This document shows, in pieces, positions 33,891-46,900 of a stretch of DNA of 64,000 bases. This DNA comes from Cryptococcus deneoformans JEC21 (taxonomy: Eukaryota; Basidiomycota; Tremellomycetes; Tremellales; Cryptococcaceae), in contig NC_006681.1 of assembly GCF_000091045.1 (NCBI RefSeq), forward strand, positions 190,001-254,000, read 5' to 3'. Both the position numbers and the translations under genes were made by a program. The notes under the pieces were generated by a model, which saw only the letters and a program-made list of their open reading frames with translations, searched no databases and was not told the DNA's origin. The stretch's first letter is position 1; every line of letters starts with the position of its first letter.

Positions 33891-35116
33891 CTACATATAG
33901 GTAAGTGAAGTAGAATTCCAAGCCTCAGGCCCACGGCCCATCGCCAACCAATAGCCTTCCATTCGCCCAAGCTTTTGTCGCCATACTTCTTTGACTTCCC
34001 TGTCAATATGGGGTAACCACATCTTGTCATGGAGGCTATTCCAAATTAGCTTGGGATGAATGGATTTTGCAATCTGGGCTTACACATGGATACCAGCTTC
34101 GAGGTCGACTTTCCTTGGGAAGGTTGTGACAAACCTAAAGCCCTTGTAAGTGATACGTAGACAAATTGAAACATGTCAAGGTACAACCCACATATGATTC
34201 AGAGGCCTCCACGGTCTGGGCCCATCCCTCCGGAAGTAATGATTCAACAAGTTCTACGATAACGCTGTCAGCAGTTGATCTGGCAGCTCGGATATTATGA
34301 TAAAACCCTGACCAATCTCACCTGTTCAGGAAACCATGGGTCGAAATCCTTCTCCTGTAGCAACTCGTTGAAAGTCTTTTCATCCGGCCTAGCCAACATG
34401 AAACCACTATTGAAATAATTTTGATCCTCGATCGGCGTCGGATGGTCCCAGGCACTCTTACTCTCTCCACACGCAGCCATCCCGCTCTCCGGCCAGGCAT
34501 TCGGATCATCCCAAATCCCAGTCAACGGCTTCACCATCAACTGGTCAGCATCAACAAAGAGAACGCGCTCATAGTCTGTAAGGTTGAAAATGAACAACTT
34601 GGTGTACACTTCAGCGTAGCGCGAGATTCCCTTTTCCGGAAGAGGGAGGTGGTCGATCAAAGGACGGGAGGCAATGATAGCTCCCTCTTCACGAAGCTGC
34701 TCGAGCTGCCATTCTGGGACACCTGGTGTGGTGATTACCACAAAATCTCTGGGGTGTGGGTCGAGTGTAAGGGGGTCATATTTGAGCTGAAACATGAGCC
34801 TGCGCACGGCGTTGAAATACCATGGTCTGGGATCATCGGAATGCGCGAGGAAGGTCACGTAGGCTTCTGCCGCTGGTGGCGGAGTTGGCGGGGCCGGCTC
34901 TACCGCCTCCATTGGAGATAGCTGGATGTGGAGGATATGGATCAGTAGTATGGCGATGATGCCGCTGGCAATCAGGCGCAACCATGTGTTCGCTATTCGG
35001 TAGGACACCGTCGCAGGGTAGGAGATAGGGGCAGGAAGGATGGATGAAGAGGTAGACGGGATGTTTGTCTCTTCACGATCTAGGATATTTTCCTCGGTGA
35101 GCTTTTCAGGAGACAT
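33891..35116 (-). CDS. GT8-family glycosyltransferase, type II membrane (paralogue 2)
   Basis: Clear paralogue of the enzyme at 27670-28749. The cytosolic N-terminus is longer (MSPEKLTEENILDREETN), then a signal anchor (LIASGIIAILLIHILHIQL, about residues 47-67). The catalytic domain starts AEAYVTFLAHSDDPRPWYFN. The DxD motif is RVLFVDADQLMVKPLTGIW, near residue 188. WPESGMAACGESKSAW and FNSGFMLARP follow. Downstream exons give NLLNHYFRRDGPRPWRPLNH, FVTTFPRKVDLEAGIHV and HDKMWLPHIDREVKE, ending GRMEGYWLAMGRG. Four introns by eye. The WPESG, FPEQNL, RPW and GRMEGYWLA blocks shared with paralogue 1 support a common origin and probably similar acceptors. Substrate unknown. Confidence 0.87.
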
Positions 35117-35847
35117 CGCGGTGGAAATTAAGAGGACTATGCAGGAGATGGAGAGTTGTACTTTTATTGAGGATATGAACGACGCTGCGTCTTCTTCAAG
35201 AGTCGTTCGCGGTTCTCTGCTCCTCTTGCGAGCTATTTTAAATAGTAGCTGTGTCTGATAAAGCTGTAGGCAAAGGGTAACGGATAAACAATTGCGAAAC
35301 GATCTTGTGTGAAAGAATTGTTTCCATGTATAGACATGGGCAAATGGAAGTTAAACGCTACTTTGTTTGACAACCTTTCTCCTTGCCAAGATGACGAGCT
35401 ATAATGATGGCCGGTCTCCTTGTTGTACGGCTTTAGGTACAGATCTTCGCTCGGCATCTCATGACTACTTTTAGACTGCATAGTTCATCCCTTTGTGCTG
35501 TTTGGGAACGGGGGACAGTGAAAGGACGGTACGTCGGGGTACACACTCTCGTTTCATGATGCGAGAGATCGAAAAGAACAATGAACGCATAGGCATCCGG
35601 CGTTTGTTTTTGTCATTGAGTGATACTTGGCCATCGGCTGAGAGAGGATGCATGGCCAAAATCTGACAGTCATATCCCATATAAACACAACAACAAAAGA
35701 TACCATCTGTGTCTTGATTCAAATGAATTTTGCCGAACCAAAACCCGAAACCTCAAGATCCAAAAACATGTCCAACGTTTTGCTGATAAGTCTCAAAGCT
35801 ATCTATATCCTTTCTGCCGCAACAGCAAGTCACCAAACCCGCGCCCA
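35117..35847. other. Intergenic: GT8 gene 2 upstream / OMA1 3' flank
   Basis: 731 bp between two minus-strand genes. No coding signal, RNA gene or repeat recognised. Confidence 0.5.
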
Positions 35848-38167
35848 TCACTTTTGCGTCAGTTTCTTTGCTTCTTCTTGCCATCTATCAATCTCCTTTC
35901 GGATGGCATCTGTCCTTTGCTCGACTGAAGGATGTGTCGCCTTGGTCCAAAGTTTGAACGCAGCACCCGTGAGGGTGTTGTTATCGGCCTTGTCATCAGG
36001 TTGGATCTCGTGTAAGCTCGCGACAGAACTTTGGAAATGACCGATTGTTGCTCGTGGGTCATAACCTGCTCTCGCGAGTATCCTGGAAAAAAGCATGTCA
36101 GTCCATAAAAAGCAAAACATTTTGAAAACAAATTTATAACAAGATAACTCACCGTAAACCGGCAAGATCCGCTTCATACTCGTGCTTCCACTGGAACCCA
36201 ATCTCTCCATACTTGTCCGCCAACTCTTCTGAGCTAGTTCTTCCCATATTGGCCAAAGCATCGTTGACTGTCGGTCCAAGGAAAACACTGTGGTAACCAC
36301 ACTTTAGCCCTGTTACATTCACGATAGATCTCCACTTACGTCAAAGGCCAGATAAAGGCTCGGATAAGATCCATACTAAATCCTAATACACTAGGCCAGA
36401 GGACTTGTTGCTGAGAAAGTGTTTCAAGGTGATGGCTCAGTAATAAATGGCCCATTTCGTGCGCCAAGATACAAGCAAGATGGAGATTTTGCTCTTCTGT
36501 GGGCTGGATGTGATGTTGCTGATTCTGATTGGAAGTGCGAGAGGTCGAGAATAAGCCAGAAAGGAAACCTGATTGAGGCGTTTCTATTTGGGGTGCAGAT
36601 TGGGGTGTTGGTGAAGAATGACGAAGGATCTCGTCTAATAATCCCGTGTAGATGACGATACCGCCAGCCTTTTTACCGCCAAATCCATATGAAAACGCAT
36701 TTTGCTCATCTTTTTGCAGCAACATGATGTTATACGGTGGCCCTACTTCAAGGTGCTCACGGCCAGTATTGGGCTCACCGCCAGGAAGAACAGAATGAAG
36801 GAGAGAGGAAACTCGAGGGCGAGGCTTGAATGGGTGATAGATAGGTGGCGGTAAGGGAAGAGCTGAGACATATTCGTTATGAGGTCTTTGCTCTGGAGGG
36901 ATCAACTGGCATTCGGTAAGAGCGGCAGTTTCTAGCCGGTTGAGGACGCTTTGAACCCAGGCCCACCGCCAGTCATCGGTGGATACTATAGGTGGAGCTG
37001 GGCGTTCGGGAGTAGTGAGAAGGTTGATGACACTTCGGTACCAATTTCCACCGGCGAGACTTGTCGAAATGGCATCCTCTTCTTCTGGTGTGAGCAAGAT
37101 TAATCTCCATCTGCCAGTAAGAGGTACTCTTTCCAGACCGGCAATGTATGCGCCACAGATTAAGAGGAATGGCAGGAAAAAAACGGTAGCGACAAACCAA
37201 CGGCCCCATTGGAAGCAATCTTTGAAAGTTTTTAAACCAAGCCAATATCGCCTGAGGGAATCAACTTCTGCCTGCTGCTTTGATTCAAGTCTGTTGTAGT
37301 AGTTTTCAGCAGAAGATGGAAGAGGGGGAATAATATAATATCTCCGGCGGATTACAAAAGCTACCTTTCGTCGATTGCCGTGGAAATGTTCCATAAGCAT
37401 TTTTGGAGTGACGTCAAACTGGATGTCTGGGTCCTGGGATGGACGTCGAAATTTTCGGGGAGGAAGAGGCATTGAGTAGGCAACGCGTCCATCTGGCAGA
37501 GTCAAGCCACCAAGTTTGTCTGGTTGGGAATCAATCAACGCATTTGCCTCTTCAGGTTTTAGCTTAATGCTCTTTTCCCCTTCACACCACATTTTGAAAA
37601 ATTCTTCTGCCTTTGGGCTCACTGTTGGACATTCCACGCCGGACTCTATCCATCTACCTAGACGAATCATCTTAAAGGCTGCGATCGTACCTATGGGGAG
37701 GAAGGAGATGATAATGCGAGAGAATGCAGTGGCAGCGGTCAAGATGGAAGCTCCCTAATATGTATATGTTAGCGACGTGGCAAAAAGCTTGGAAGGTGGC
37801 GACATGCCTTTACGACAGATATTCCAACCGGTATTAGAGGTATAGCTTCGCGTCTGGCAGAAGTGTGGAATGATGGAGGATGACCGAGACGCTCGGTGAT
37901 GCGATACCGAGCATGTCCGAGATGTTGAAAAGTTGCCAAAGTTTTTGGTGAAGAAAGCAAAGGGGAGGAAGCATCGTAGACCTTGTTCTTTCCCTTTCCG
38001 TGTGATGTGCTAAATGTGAAGCGAGGAGAATAGAGTGATTGGAAGGGGCGGGAGTGGTGAGAGAAGGATAAAGTTGGGATGCGAGATGGGGTAATGGTTG
38101 GCGTTGCTGTGAGTGATGACTTTATGAGTGGTGTAGGCAGGCGTTTAGTCCTTGAAAGAGAGATCAT
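35848..38167 (-). CDS. OMA1: Mitochondrial inner-membrane metallopeptidase, M48 family
   Basis: Oma1-type stress-activated protease of the mitochondrial inner membrane. The zinc site is intact: ACILAHEMGHLLLSHHLE (HExxH, around residue 550) with the third ligand Glu in the WKHEYEADLAGL exon. The start at 38167 gives a basic Ser/Thr-rich presequence (MISLSRTKRLPTPLIKSS). A membrane segment (FVATVFFLPFLLICGAYIAG, about 37170) and the preceding RYYIIPPLPSSAENYYN match Oma1's matrix-to-IMS layout. The protein is longer than yeast Oma1 (345 residues) because of an extended N-terminus of roughly 200 residues and an insert before HExxH with Gln/Ser-rich sequence. An ATG at 38284 is in frame but adds a non-presequence-like extension. 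The palindrome at 38297-38306 is 130 bp upstream of the start. Confidence 0.9.
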
Positions 38168-38296
38168 GGCTGTGTTATGGGGAGTGGGCAGTGGATTGAG
38201 CGGCCCTCTGTAGAACGAGTAGAACAACGAAGGGCGATAACTGAATACCTCGCTGCGAACGTTCTCGGCATCACTTCTGCTCATCGGCCATGTCGA

Positions 38297-38306
38297 GTCA
38301 CGTGAC
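38297..38306. promoter_or_regulatory. GTCACGTGAC palindrome between OMA1 and the GAS2-domain gene
   Basis: Same perfect palindrome as at 13395-13404. It lies 130 bp upstream of the OMA1 ATG and 62 bp upstream of the preferred ATG of the divergent GAS2-domain gene. Cbf1-type bHLH site by sequence. Confidence 0.5.
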
Positions 38307-38367
38307 GACGCACAACAACAACAAATCCGTCAATTTACAACTCCATACAGTATACCACAGCATCCAT

Positions 38368-41300
38368 ATGAAGCCCCATCCCCTGCACACCACAAATCAC
38401 CTCAGAGACCTTACTCCCCAAGAAGCACAGCAGCTCACCGCTTTTATCGACAAAAGAAAGTGGTTTGAGCACAGACTAGACGTGAGTTCGTACTATTTCC
38501 TCCATAACGCTTACACTTCGTTGTCTAGTCCCTCGAGCACATCCCTCCTGTCTATCCCTTTATTCACCCAGTGCTGGAACAAATACCGGAAAATGCCAAC
38601 CAATGTGACTTGCAATTTATGCGTAGCGGCGAAGCAGATTCTCAATGGCAGCTGCCCGATCAAGACCAAGTGAAGGCTTGGAAACGCGAAAGAGACGAGA
38701 TTGAGGAACAAGTGCTAGAGTTTGACGGTGGAGATCTGAAGAGAATGAAGAAGATGACTCGAGGTGAGCTATATAAAGGTGTTGATATGCCTTCTTCAGC
38801 TGACAAGAGTGCCAGCGGCTACATTACTTCCCCTGACACCGCCATCGACACACCTCGTGTCCATCACTCTAGACCTTATCGTCTTGATAGACCGTATCTT
38901 ATCTTTATTACGGCGGCGCGGCCAGATCCTCGATTTGGTGATGCTTCGACTTCAATGGGATCAGGTTCGGTGGCAGGTGATGAGTGAATCAAAAGGGCTA
39001 CTAAATGAAGTGGACTCTGTGGTCCGAGACAAGGCTAGATGGTCTCCTGCAGAAGTCGACGTGACGTCTCGTGGCTCGCCACGGTATTTTCCACGATCAC
39101 CAAGCTGTCGTGGAAGCGTCACACCTGTGACGCCCAAATCTAGTACGCCACGTACCGACACACTTGCATCCGACCTTGCATCTGCCCATCTCGGGAGTTC
39201 TCCCCAACACAAACAAGCATCCGAAAGCGCCGTACAAACAGCATCCCCTGCCAGGCATCTCAGTACACCCGATAGGTCTCTGCATATCCCCCTCCTTCAT
39301 TCACAACTTGTCAACTTGCGGATACGTCACAAGAATATTACCTCTACCCATCTGGCTCGTAGCGGAGCGATCCTTGATCGCATGATAGACGTCGCATCGC
39401 ACCTACAAAATTTAGGTGATGTGAATGGCCCTTGCACAAAAAATGAGTCTCTGGAGGGAGGTGCTGTGCCCTATCAGCTTTTGGATCTGCAGGATGAACT
39501 TGATGCTTCGGTAGAAGAGTTAGGCAGAAGGGTGGCGTGGTGTGGAGAGCTTGAAGAACATTGGAAATTGTACGTCATCGGCTTGCATGTTCTGGTGAAT
39601 CGACTGATGTGTGCTTTATTAGGTCCGAAGCCCATTACTCTTCCTCTTTTCAAGCTCATCAACTCGGCTTGGAACTGCTTGACAACTTGCACCAGGCCCT
39701 ATCGAAACCAGCCACCAGCAAACGACACCAACAACTCTCCGAATTACTTGGAAAAGCTCAATCATGTCTCCCAACCCCAATCACAGACTCATTTTCTCGA
39801 CCATTTTACCCTGCTTACCCCGAAAACGATGAATATAACCAACACGCCAAGGGCGCTTTGATCAAAGCTCATACGAATGCTTCTGATATTATCAAAAAGG
39901 GGAAAGAAGGGGTGGACTGGTATTCGCGTCTATTGAGCGCCCGAGAAAAAGTCCTTGGCAAACACTCGGAGATTAAGGAACTTGAAGAAAATATACGGCA
40001 GCTGCTAGAGTTTCTTGAAAGGGGCGAAAATAGAATTGAACGGCCTGATATGTCCAGCCGACACTGTCTGGATGGCAACTTTGAGCACTGGATCAACACT
40101 GTACCTTCAAAATCAGCCATGACGCTCCAGTACGTCGAGCAATCAGAATCGGTCTGCAATCGCTCCACCCTTTTGGCATTACAATACCGAAACCTGCTTA
40201 AAACGCCTCCTCGATTTATCCGAGAACAAGCATGGTGGCAAACGGATTTGATCAACTACGATCTGGCAGATCAGGTGGATACAGACTTGAACCGACTGCT
40301 TGAGTTGAGGCAGCAGACGTTGGCGGCCGTGCAAGCTGCAAAAGAGGATATCGAGATTCTTGAAAAGGCACAACAAGCTTTCATAGGTGCATCACTTGTT
40401 CGCAATGAAGGTTTGTTCATCCAAAGGCAGTTGGAAACGCTCATCCAAAAAATTGCCTATCCGTCTTCTCAATGCGTTGAAAGAAATCACGGGGAGCTGA
40501 ACCGCACCATAACTCAACTTGCTCGCCGTATCGAGCAGCAAGTCACGACTCCGTTTTCCTCTTTCAAAGGTTTAATCAAGTGTTACCAACGTCATTTACC
40601 AACCCTTTGTCAATTCCTTTTGTCCGCTATATCAGACGTGACAAATCTGCCTTCCCAGCTGTCTAGATCCATGGACCTCCTGGAACGAGTACAGAACCAA
40701 ACCACCATCGTTGAAAGTGTGGAAGCAGAAGCACAGAAGATGATCGTGAACGTTATTGTCATCCGGGAAGAAGCCGAGCAAATGACTGGACGCGAAGATG
40801 TCATTGATGTTTTGGACAGTCTGTTAGCAAAGGTCGAAGAACTGGACGAAGAGGCGAGATCGTGGGAATCCAAGTTATCACAACGCATTCCCTTCCTTGC
40901 ATCTGAAACCAACGGACTCCCGTCATCAAACGACTTGTACACCGTACCTACCGCACCCATGATGTCTTCTCTGTCCCGCTCCAAAGCTCCTCAGCAAACA
41001 TCCACCGTCGGATTGGCCATCGATGATACCAACTCGGCTGCTCTTGACTTGGCGTCAGTCGACCAGTCTGTCAGGGGAGCGGTTAATGATCAAGTCTTGG
41101 CTGTGGGGTCTCACATCGCACATTGCAAGTCCGTCTGTCGGTCAGCTATGCTTGATGTATGGGAGAACCGATGTCAGGGAAGGGTTACAGCTTTAGAAAA
41201 GGGTATATCCTCATGGCTAGATCTTTGTGAAAAGACAAGGAACATCCTCGACGATATGGCCGGTCGAGTTAATGTCCAGACTCCCTCCTATGGGCTTGCC

Positions 41301-43657
41301 CAGGTCGCAGTACAAGAAGTAGAAGACACTCTGGCATCATTGAAGAAATACATCACCGAGCACGAGAGGATTTTACAAGCACATCTGGCGGGGGTGGAGG
41401 ATATATTCAACGCTTTGCCGAGATGGTGCGGGGAGGAGGAGGAAGAGAGCCAGGGTAGATGTCAGAGGTGGGAAATATCAAAAAGGATATCCAAAGATGT
41501 CGTAGAAGATGCGTTGGGAAAGGCTGGGGATATCGTAGCGGCAGGAGAGGCTCTTTTGGCCAAGATCAAATGCCAAACAGAGGATATACATAATCAACAG
41601 CAAGCACTTCCTGACACTCCTACACCTCTGACAAATACTCCCGACGTCCTTGGGCCTTCTGTGATTGCTGATGACACATCGTCAAGCCCCTTTGAAACTC
41701 TAAAAGATGATCTTGATCTTTTGGAGCAGCTGCGCAAGCAATTGGACGATTTGAAGGTCGAAGAACTGGTGAACCCGATCACATCGAAATCGTCATGGAC
41801 TTCCACATCCCGACAGCTTCCTGCCCAAGCGATGGCGGAACGTATAGCTAAAGTTCTGGGTGATATATCCGAGAGCGTACGATTGCTTTCCAATCCGTCT
41901 TCACATGTTACTCTAACAGAAGCCGAAAGCCTCAAACAATCCTTGACATCACAGAAAGCTTTGATGCCTCGGCTTGAACAACTGGCTCAAATCGATGGTG
42001 CTGTTAAAGCTTGTGATGATGCGCATAGCCAGTTGCTTGACATAATCGACAACTACGCGGAGCAAAAAGGACCGCTACAGGACGCTGCACGAGACGCCCA
42101 ACAAGCTCTTGACTATGTTTTGGAGTGCTCCATGCCGGTGAATGACGACAGCAGAGTGTGCAGAGAAGTTAAGCGTCTGAGAGACACAATGAAAGACCTA
42201 GAGATGTTGGTGGAAGAATGTCTAGATCCTGAAAAGTTAAAAGAGGAGGATGTTCAGGATGCTATATCAGATATTTCAAGATCAGAAAGTGCACTGTCCT
42301 TCGCCTCGACAGTTCAGCCTTTTAACCCGAACGCATCAGTCTCAAAACTTCCCCGACTCTCCAGCTCCTTGTTCAAACCCTCACCTCGCTCAACGTCCAA
42401 TCCGCAACGTACGCCTCTCCGCTCATCTTCTGGCATACTCGCACATCAGGGGAAGAATGGATATCGCGTAGTATCAGATACGCCTACCTACGTGCTAGCA
42501 AACAAGTCACAGAGTATTGTAGATCTCCATCCACCCCTCTCTTTGGCCGGTCCTACCGCCACACCGTGTGCCACCCCTACGCTGCCAGGTTCCGACCCTC
42601 GCGCTCGCAAGTCATCGATACCTCGACGATCAAGAATATCAAATGCGTCATCTATAGCCTCCTCATCGGCAGCTACACCGCAATTTGCTAAGGCTATACC
42701 AAAATTGAGAAGGACCAGTCATCTAGTACCTTCCATCCAATCGAAAGTGAAGAAGGAGTATGTTCCCAATCCCAAAAGCAAGCTCGATGTAGCTATAGGA
42801 AAAGTCATCAATAAGCTTGATGTGAGTGGCGTCTTTCATAATGAGGACGACAGCTGAACAACAATCATCATCTCTAGATCGATGTCCCAGTACGGCCGGT
42901 GAACCAGGACATCATAGGAAGCATTGCCGAATGGCAAGATTTATCAGGACAGTATTGGATTGGGTCCGAAGGGAAGGCAAAGTTATGCTTTTGTAGAATT
43001 CTGAGGTCGAGGACCGTAATGGTCCGAGTCGGAGGGGGTTGGGTTGAATTATCAAAGTAAGCGTATGCATTAGCGCCTTTGACGGCACGCTCACTTTTTG
43101 TTACTAGGTACTTGCTGGACCATTTCACCGAAATGATGGGTAGTTTCCCTCGGCAAACAACTGCTGTGCCAAGTCTGCGTCGCTCCTACTCATCAACCAT
43201 TTCCCTTTTCAATATGAATTCGCCAGTCCCAATAACCTCAGCTTCACTCATATCCCGCTCTGCCCTGTCGTCGCTTCCTATGGATGAATCGATGGATCCA
43301 AAATCGGCGATGCACATCTCCAAAAATAATCAAATGACTCCCTTGCGTCGAGCTGTTCCCCTTGCACAGACGCCAGAACAATTTCTGTCCCCACAAAAAG
43401 CTCAAGGTAGTTTAGAACCTGTTCCCTCTACTCCTCGGACTCCCAACTCCACAGGGCGAAATGCGAGCTTCTCAAGCACATCACCCCACTCACCCTCTGT
43501 GACTCTCCCGTCAGGTGTTGGAAGCCCATTTCTGGCCTTCCAATTCATGCGTAAAGCAGCCGATAGCCCCAATGCGCGAGAGAAAGAAAAAGAAATGTTT
43601 GGCGCGAAGCGATCAAGCCCTATTAAGGAAAAATCCAAAAGAAACCTAATGGTGTAA
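38368..43657 (+). CDS. Giant coiled-coil protein with GAS2/GAR microtubule-binding domain
   Basis: About 1,650 residues and mostly alpha-helical, including a single exon of more than 3 kb (39620-42820). Spectrin-like or coiled-coil stretches occur throughout (EKVLGKHSEIKELEENIRQL; LDSLLAKVEELDEEARSWES). After a basic, Ser-rich region (42290-42770) comes a GAS2-related (GAR) domain: KLDVAIGKVINKLD, then across an intron IDVPVRPV, GQYWIGSEGKAKLCFCRIL and VMVRVGGGWVELSKYLLDHF. GAR domains bind microtubules in GAS2 and spectraplakins. The C-terminal about 180 residues are Ser/Pro-rich and probably disordered. No calponin-homology actin-binding domain is visible at the N-terminus, unlike animal relatives. 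The start at 38368 (MKPHPLHTTNHLRDL) is preferred; an in-frame ATG at 38290 would place the palindrome inside the coding sequence. Likely a cytoskeletal scaffold. Confidence 0.8.
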
Positions 43658-43945
43658 TGGTCGGACAACTCAAGCAACAATTTTAGGAGAGAAAAAAGAT
43701 CTTCATAGAGCATTTTTTCGTATTCTTGTCACGTCAATCTGTCTCATTATGAACATAAGGATCTTGATACACCTTACAAAGTAAGGCCAAAAACAAGTAT
43801 TGTATACTACATTACATTCATGCTTGCCTGCTTAGGCATTGAACTATGCAAAGCTAAAAACTTGCGACGATTCTGTACAACAAACAAACTGAAGACAATA
43901 CAGCAAATCACGCAAGTAGCAGTAGGCTTGCCTCTCATGCACATA

Positions 43946-46900
43946 TCAAAATCCAATACCCCCAATTTGCGAGCTTAAGCTCGTATCAATGATTTCTGAT
44001 TGGTTTTCGGGACTCTCATCCACAATGTTGTACTTTCTTTTCTTCGCTTTCCCAGCCTTCTTCTCTTTGAGAGCCGCAATGCTATCTCTCAACCTCCTAT
44101 TTGTCATCTTCATCTGATGAAGCTCATACTGCCACGAAGAGTCTCTCCCAGTCTCCAGCTCTTCAAAAATATTGTCGTTGGGTAGATGGACGAGGGGGCG
44201 GGCTTGAGTGAGTGAAGCGATTGAGGGGGGCTGGACGGAGCGTTGATGCGAAGGGGAGGATGACAGCAATTTGACCTGGACGAAAATATCGGTAATCTTG
44301 ACCGGGTAGGTCGAAGCTCCGTTTGGTGTGCCAATAAAATTGACTGAAGCCGATTCGTCATTATTTGAGTAAGAAATGGGCGATTGCTTGTCTTTAGCTT
44401 GCCCTGGAGCGTAAAAGACCAGAATCACGTCGACAGGCTGGCCAGAACGATGTACCATCTTTTGCCGAATAGACAACGCGCCCCGGTGGGTACTGTCATG
44501 TATGGTTTGATAGATTGCCTTGGCAACAGGAGCGATATCGGGAGCTGAAGCATAGTTATTAATGAGATGTTCGCCAGACGGAGGGGTATTTTGGCCACCA
44601 GGCAAAAGAGAAAATAAGTTTCTACCCAGAATCTCTTCAGCTTGGTAGCCCAAGACCTTGTCAACGCCAAAAGTGAGATTTAGGAGTAAACCTTGGAATG
44701 AAATCTTGGCCCAGAACTCCGTTTTGGCGAGCCCACCGTGCTCTGCTACCTTGCCCCAGCTCAAAGTGGGCATGTTCCTCACTCTCCCAGAAAGGATGAC
44801 AGCCTTCCGACCTTTGCCAGCTTCCACGACAAGCCGTCCCATACTTTCCACCCACACGTACCCAAAGTTCTTCGTGCGGATGCGAAAGGTGAAATGAACA
44901 GGTTTTGGTTGCTGCTCCTCCCCAATCGTTTGTGTGGAATCTTTTAGGGCACGGATGACGGGCACGATATCAGACGGATGTGCGAATTCGGAGATGTTTT
45001 TGTTCAACAGATCTTCAGGCTCATACCCTAAAGAACGTCGAATGGAAGATGAAGCGTACTGAAAGAAACCCTTGAGTGATAAGGCATGTATGAAGTCTAA
45101 ATTGTGTTAGCCTTGTACATTGACGGCAACATGTGACACAATACTTACCATCCGTATTATCCAGAATCATCTTAAACCACTCCATTCGTGCCCCCTCTTC
45201 CGTACCCGCCGCGAGTGCCTTCGTCCTACTGCCCATAATGTCCAGCACGGCTGTACTCAGGCCTGCTATGGCAGCACCTTTTCCATCAAGCTGTAGAGGT
45301 TTTTCAGGTGGGATGGAATATGTGTAGTCCACTGAATAGTTCCCATCTTGCATATTACGGAGGATTTTGTTTGGCTGTTCAACCAAGTCAATTTGGAAGC
45401 CCACATGGTAGACGATGTCAGGACCGTCCCACGGTATAGGCACAACAGTGACAAGGTTGATGAAAGGTTCGCCATTCCGTCGATAATTGATAAGAGAGGT
45501 TTGACATTCCTTTCCAGCCTCGAGAGATCGTTTGAGGAGATAGACAGCCTCATTATCCGTATATTCACGTTTGGAGCCTTTGGTCACTTCTCCATCGGGA
45601 CTTTGGAGGAATCGGCAGTTACGGCCGAGAAGTTGGGGAAGCTCGTAACCAGTCAACCTGGTGAAATTCGGACTAGCGTAGACAATGGGAGAGTCATATC
45701 TCCTTATATCCTGGAGACTACATCAGCGTCAAGTAATTATCAAATGACGCAAATATCTCACCACCACTACGAAACTACAACTCAGGTCGACAGGTCCAAT
45801 CACCATGCTGGGATTCTTTCTGGCTGCTACTCTTCCCAATATACCAAGCATATCAAAGCCGGTAGTGGAATACAAACCTGGGCCATCTTGTAAAGCTTGT
45901 TGGGCGGGAGATAGTAGTGGGTGCTGTAGAAGGGCTCGGCCATCGGCTGAATGTACATACGAAGTCGTAGATGACAATGTAAAGTTCATCTCACGACGGT
46001 GTGGGTTTGGATTAGATACAGAGGCGGCACTGGAGAAGTCAATTTGATGGGGAAGTCGATGATCCGAGATATTTTGATCATAGGAAGGGCGCTGAGGAAG
46101 GATAGCCGAGGTGGACATCATGTTAGGGGCGTGCGTTTGATCGTGAGACGGACGGGGGGATGGCGCCCGATGTGATGAAGGCGATGTATGTGGCTGTAGA
46201 TGAGGGTTACCAGGCGAGCTAAAGTGATTACTGGAAGGTGGGCCGGGACCATAAATCGGCCCTGAAATGGCCGCATATTGGTGGGGGCTGTTCATCGCAA
46301 TATCTCTGCTTCCCACCTCCCCACCACCTGACTCGTTTTCCTGCTGCATATGCTGGCCTTGTTGTAAATTATACTGACCACCATAATAACCATTAGACGG
46401 AAAAGATTGGATTCCTTGACCATAAACGGCAGGATTCAAATTAGGGTTGACGTAAACCGTTCCCATCTGAGCCATAGCCATTCCTACACCTACACCCATA
46501 CTTAATCCGTTCTGCTTCATTTGAGCTTGATCCCACCTGTTCCAACCAGCGTTTTCATTTGAGCCAAAGGGCCGCCCCTGATCTGGAGCCATGGTCCAAG
46601 CTGGCCCTCCTACACACGCTGCGCGTGCGAACAAGCCTCCTGGCGCAGTTTGAGAAGCATCAGAGCTCTGAACAGAGGTGTTTGAATACTCAGTCCAAGC
46701 TTGACTACCAGCTGGAGGAGCTCCTGGCGCACGATTTGTCGGAAAGGAAGGAACCTGAAAGCGTACATCCCTCGGAAATTTGGACAGGTCAAGAGACAAA
46801 CCACTGTCGCCATCGTCTGACGGCCTCATGTCGCCACTGGTTCTACGAAGCGGTTCTGGATGCGATGGCTGGACCGAACTACCCGGTGTCAGATTTGAGT

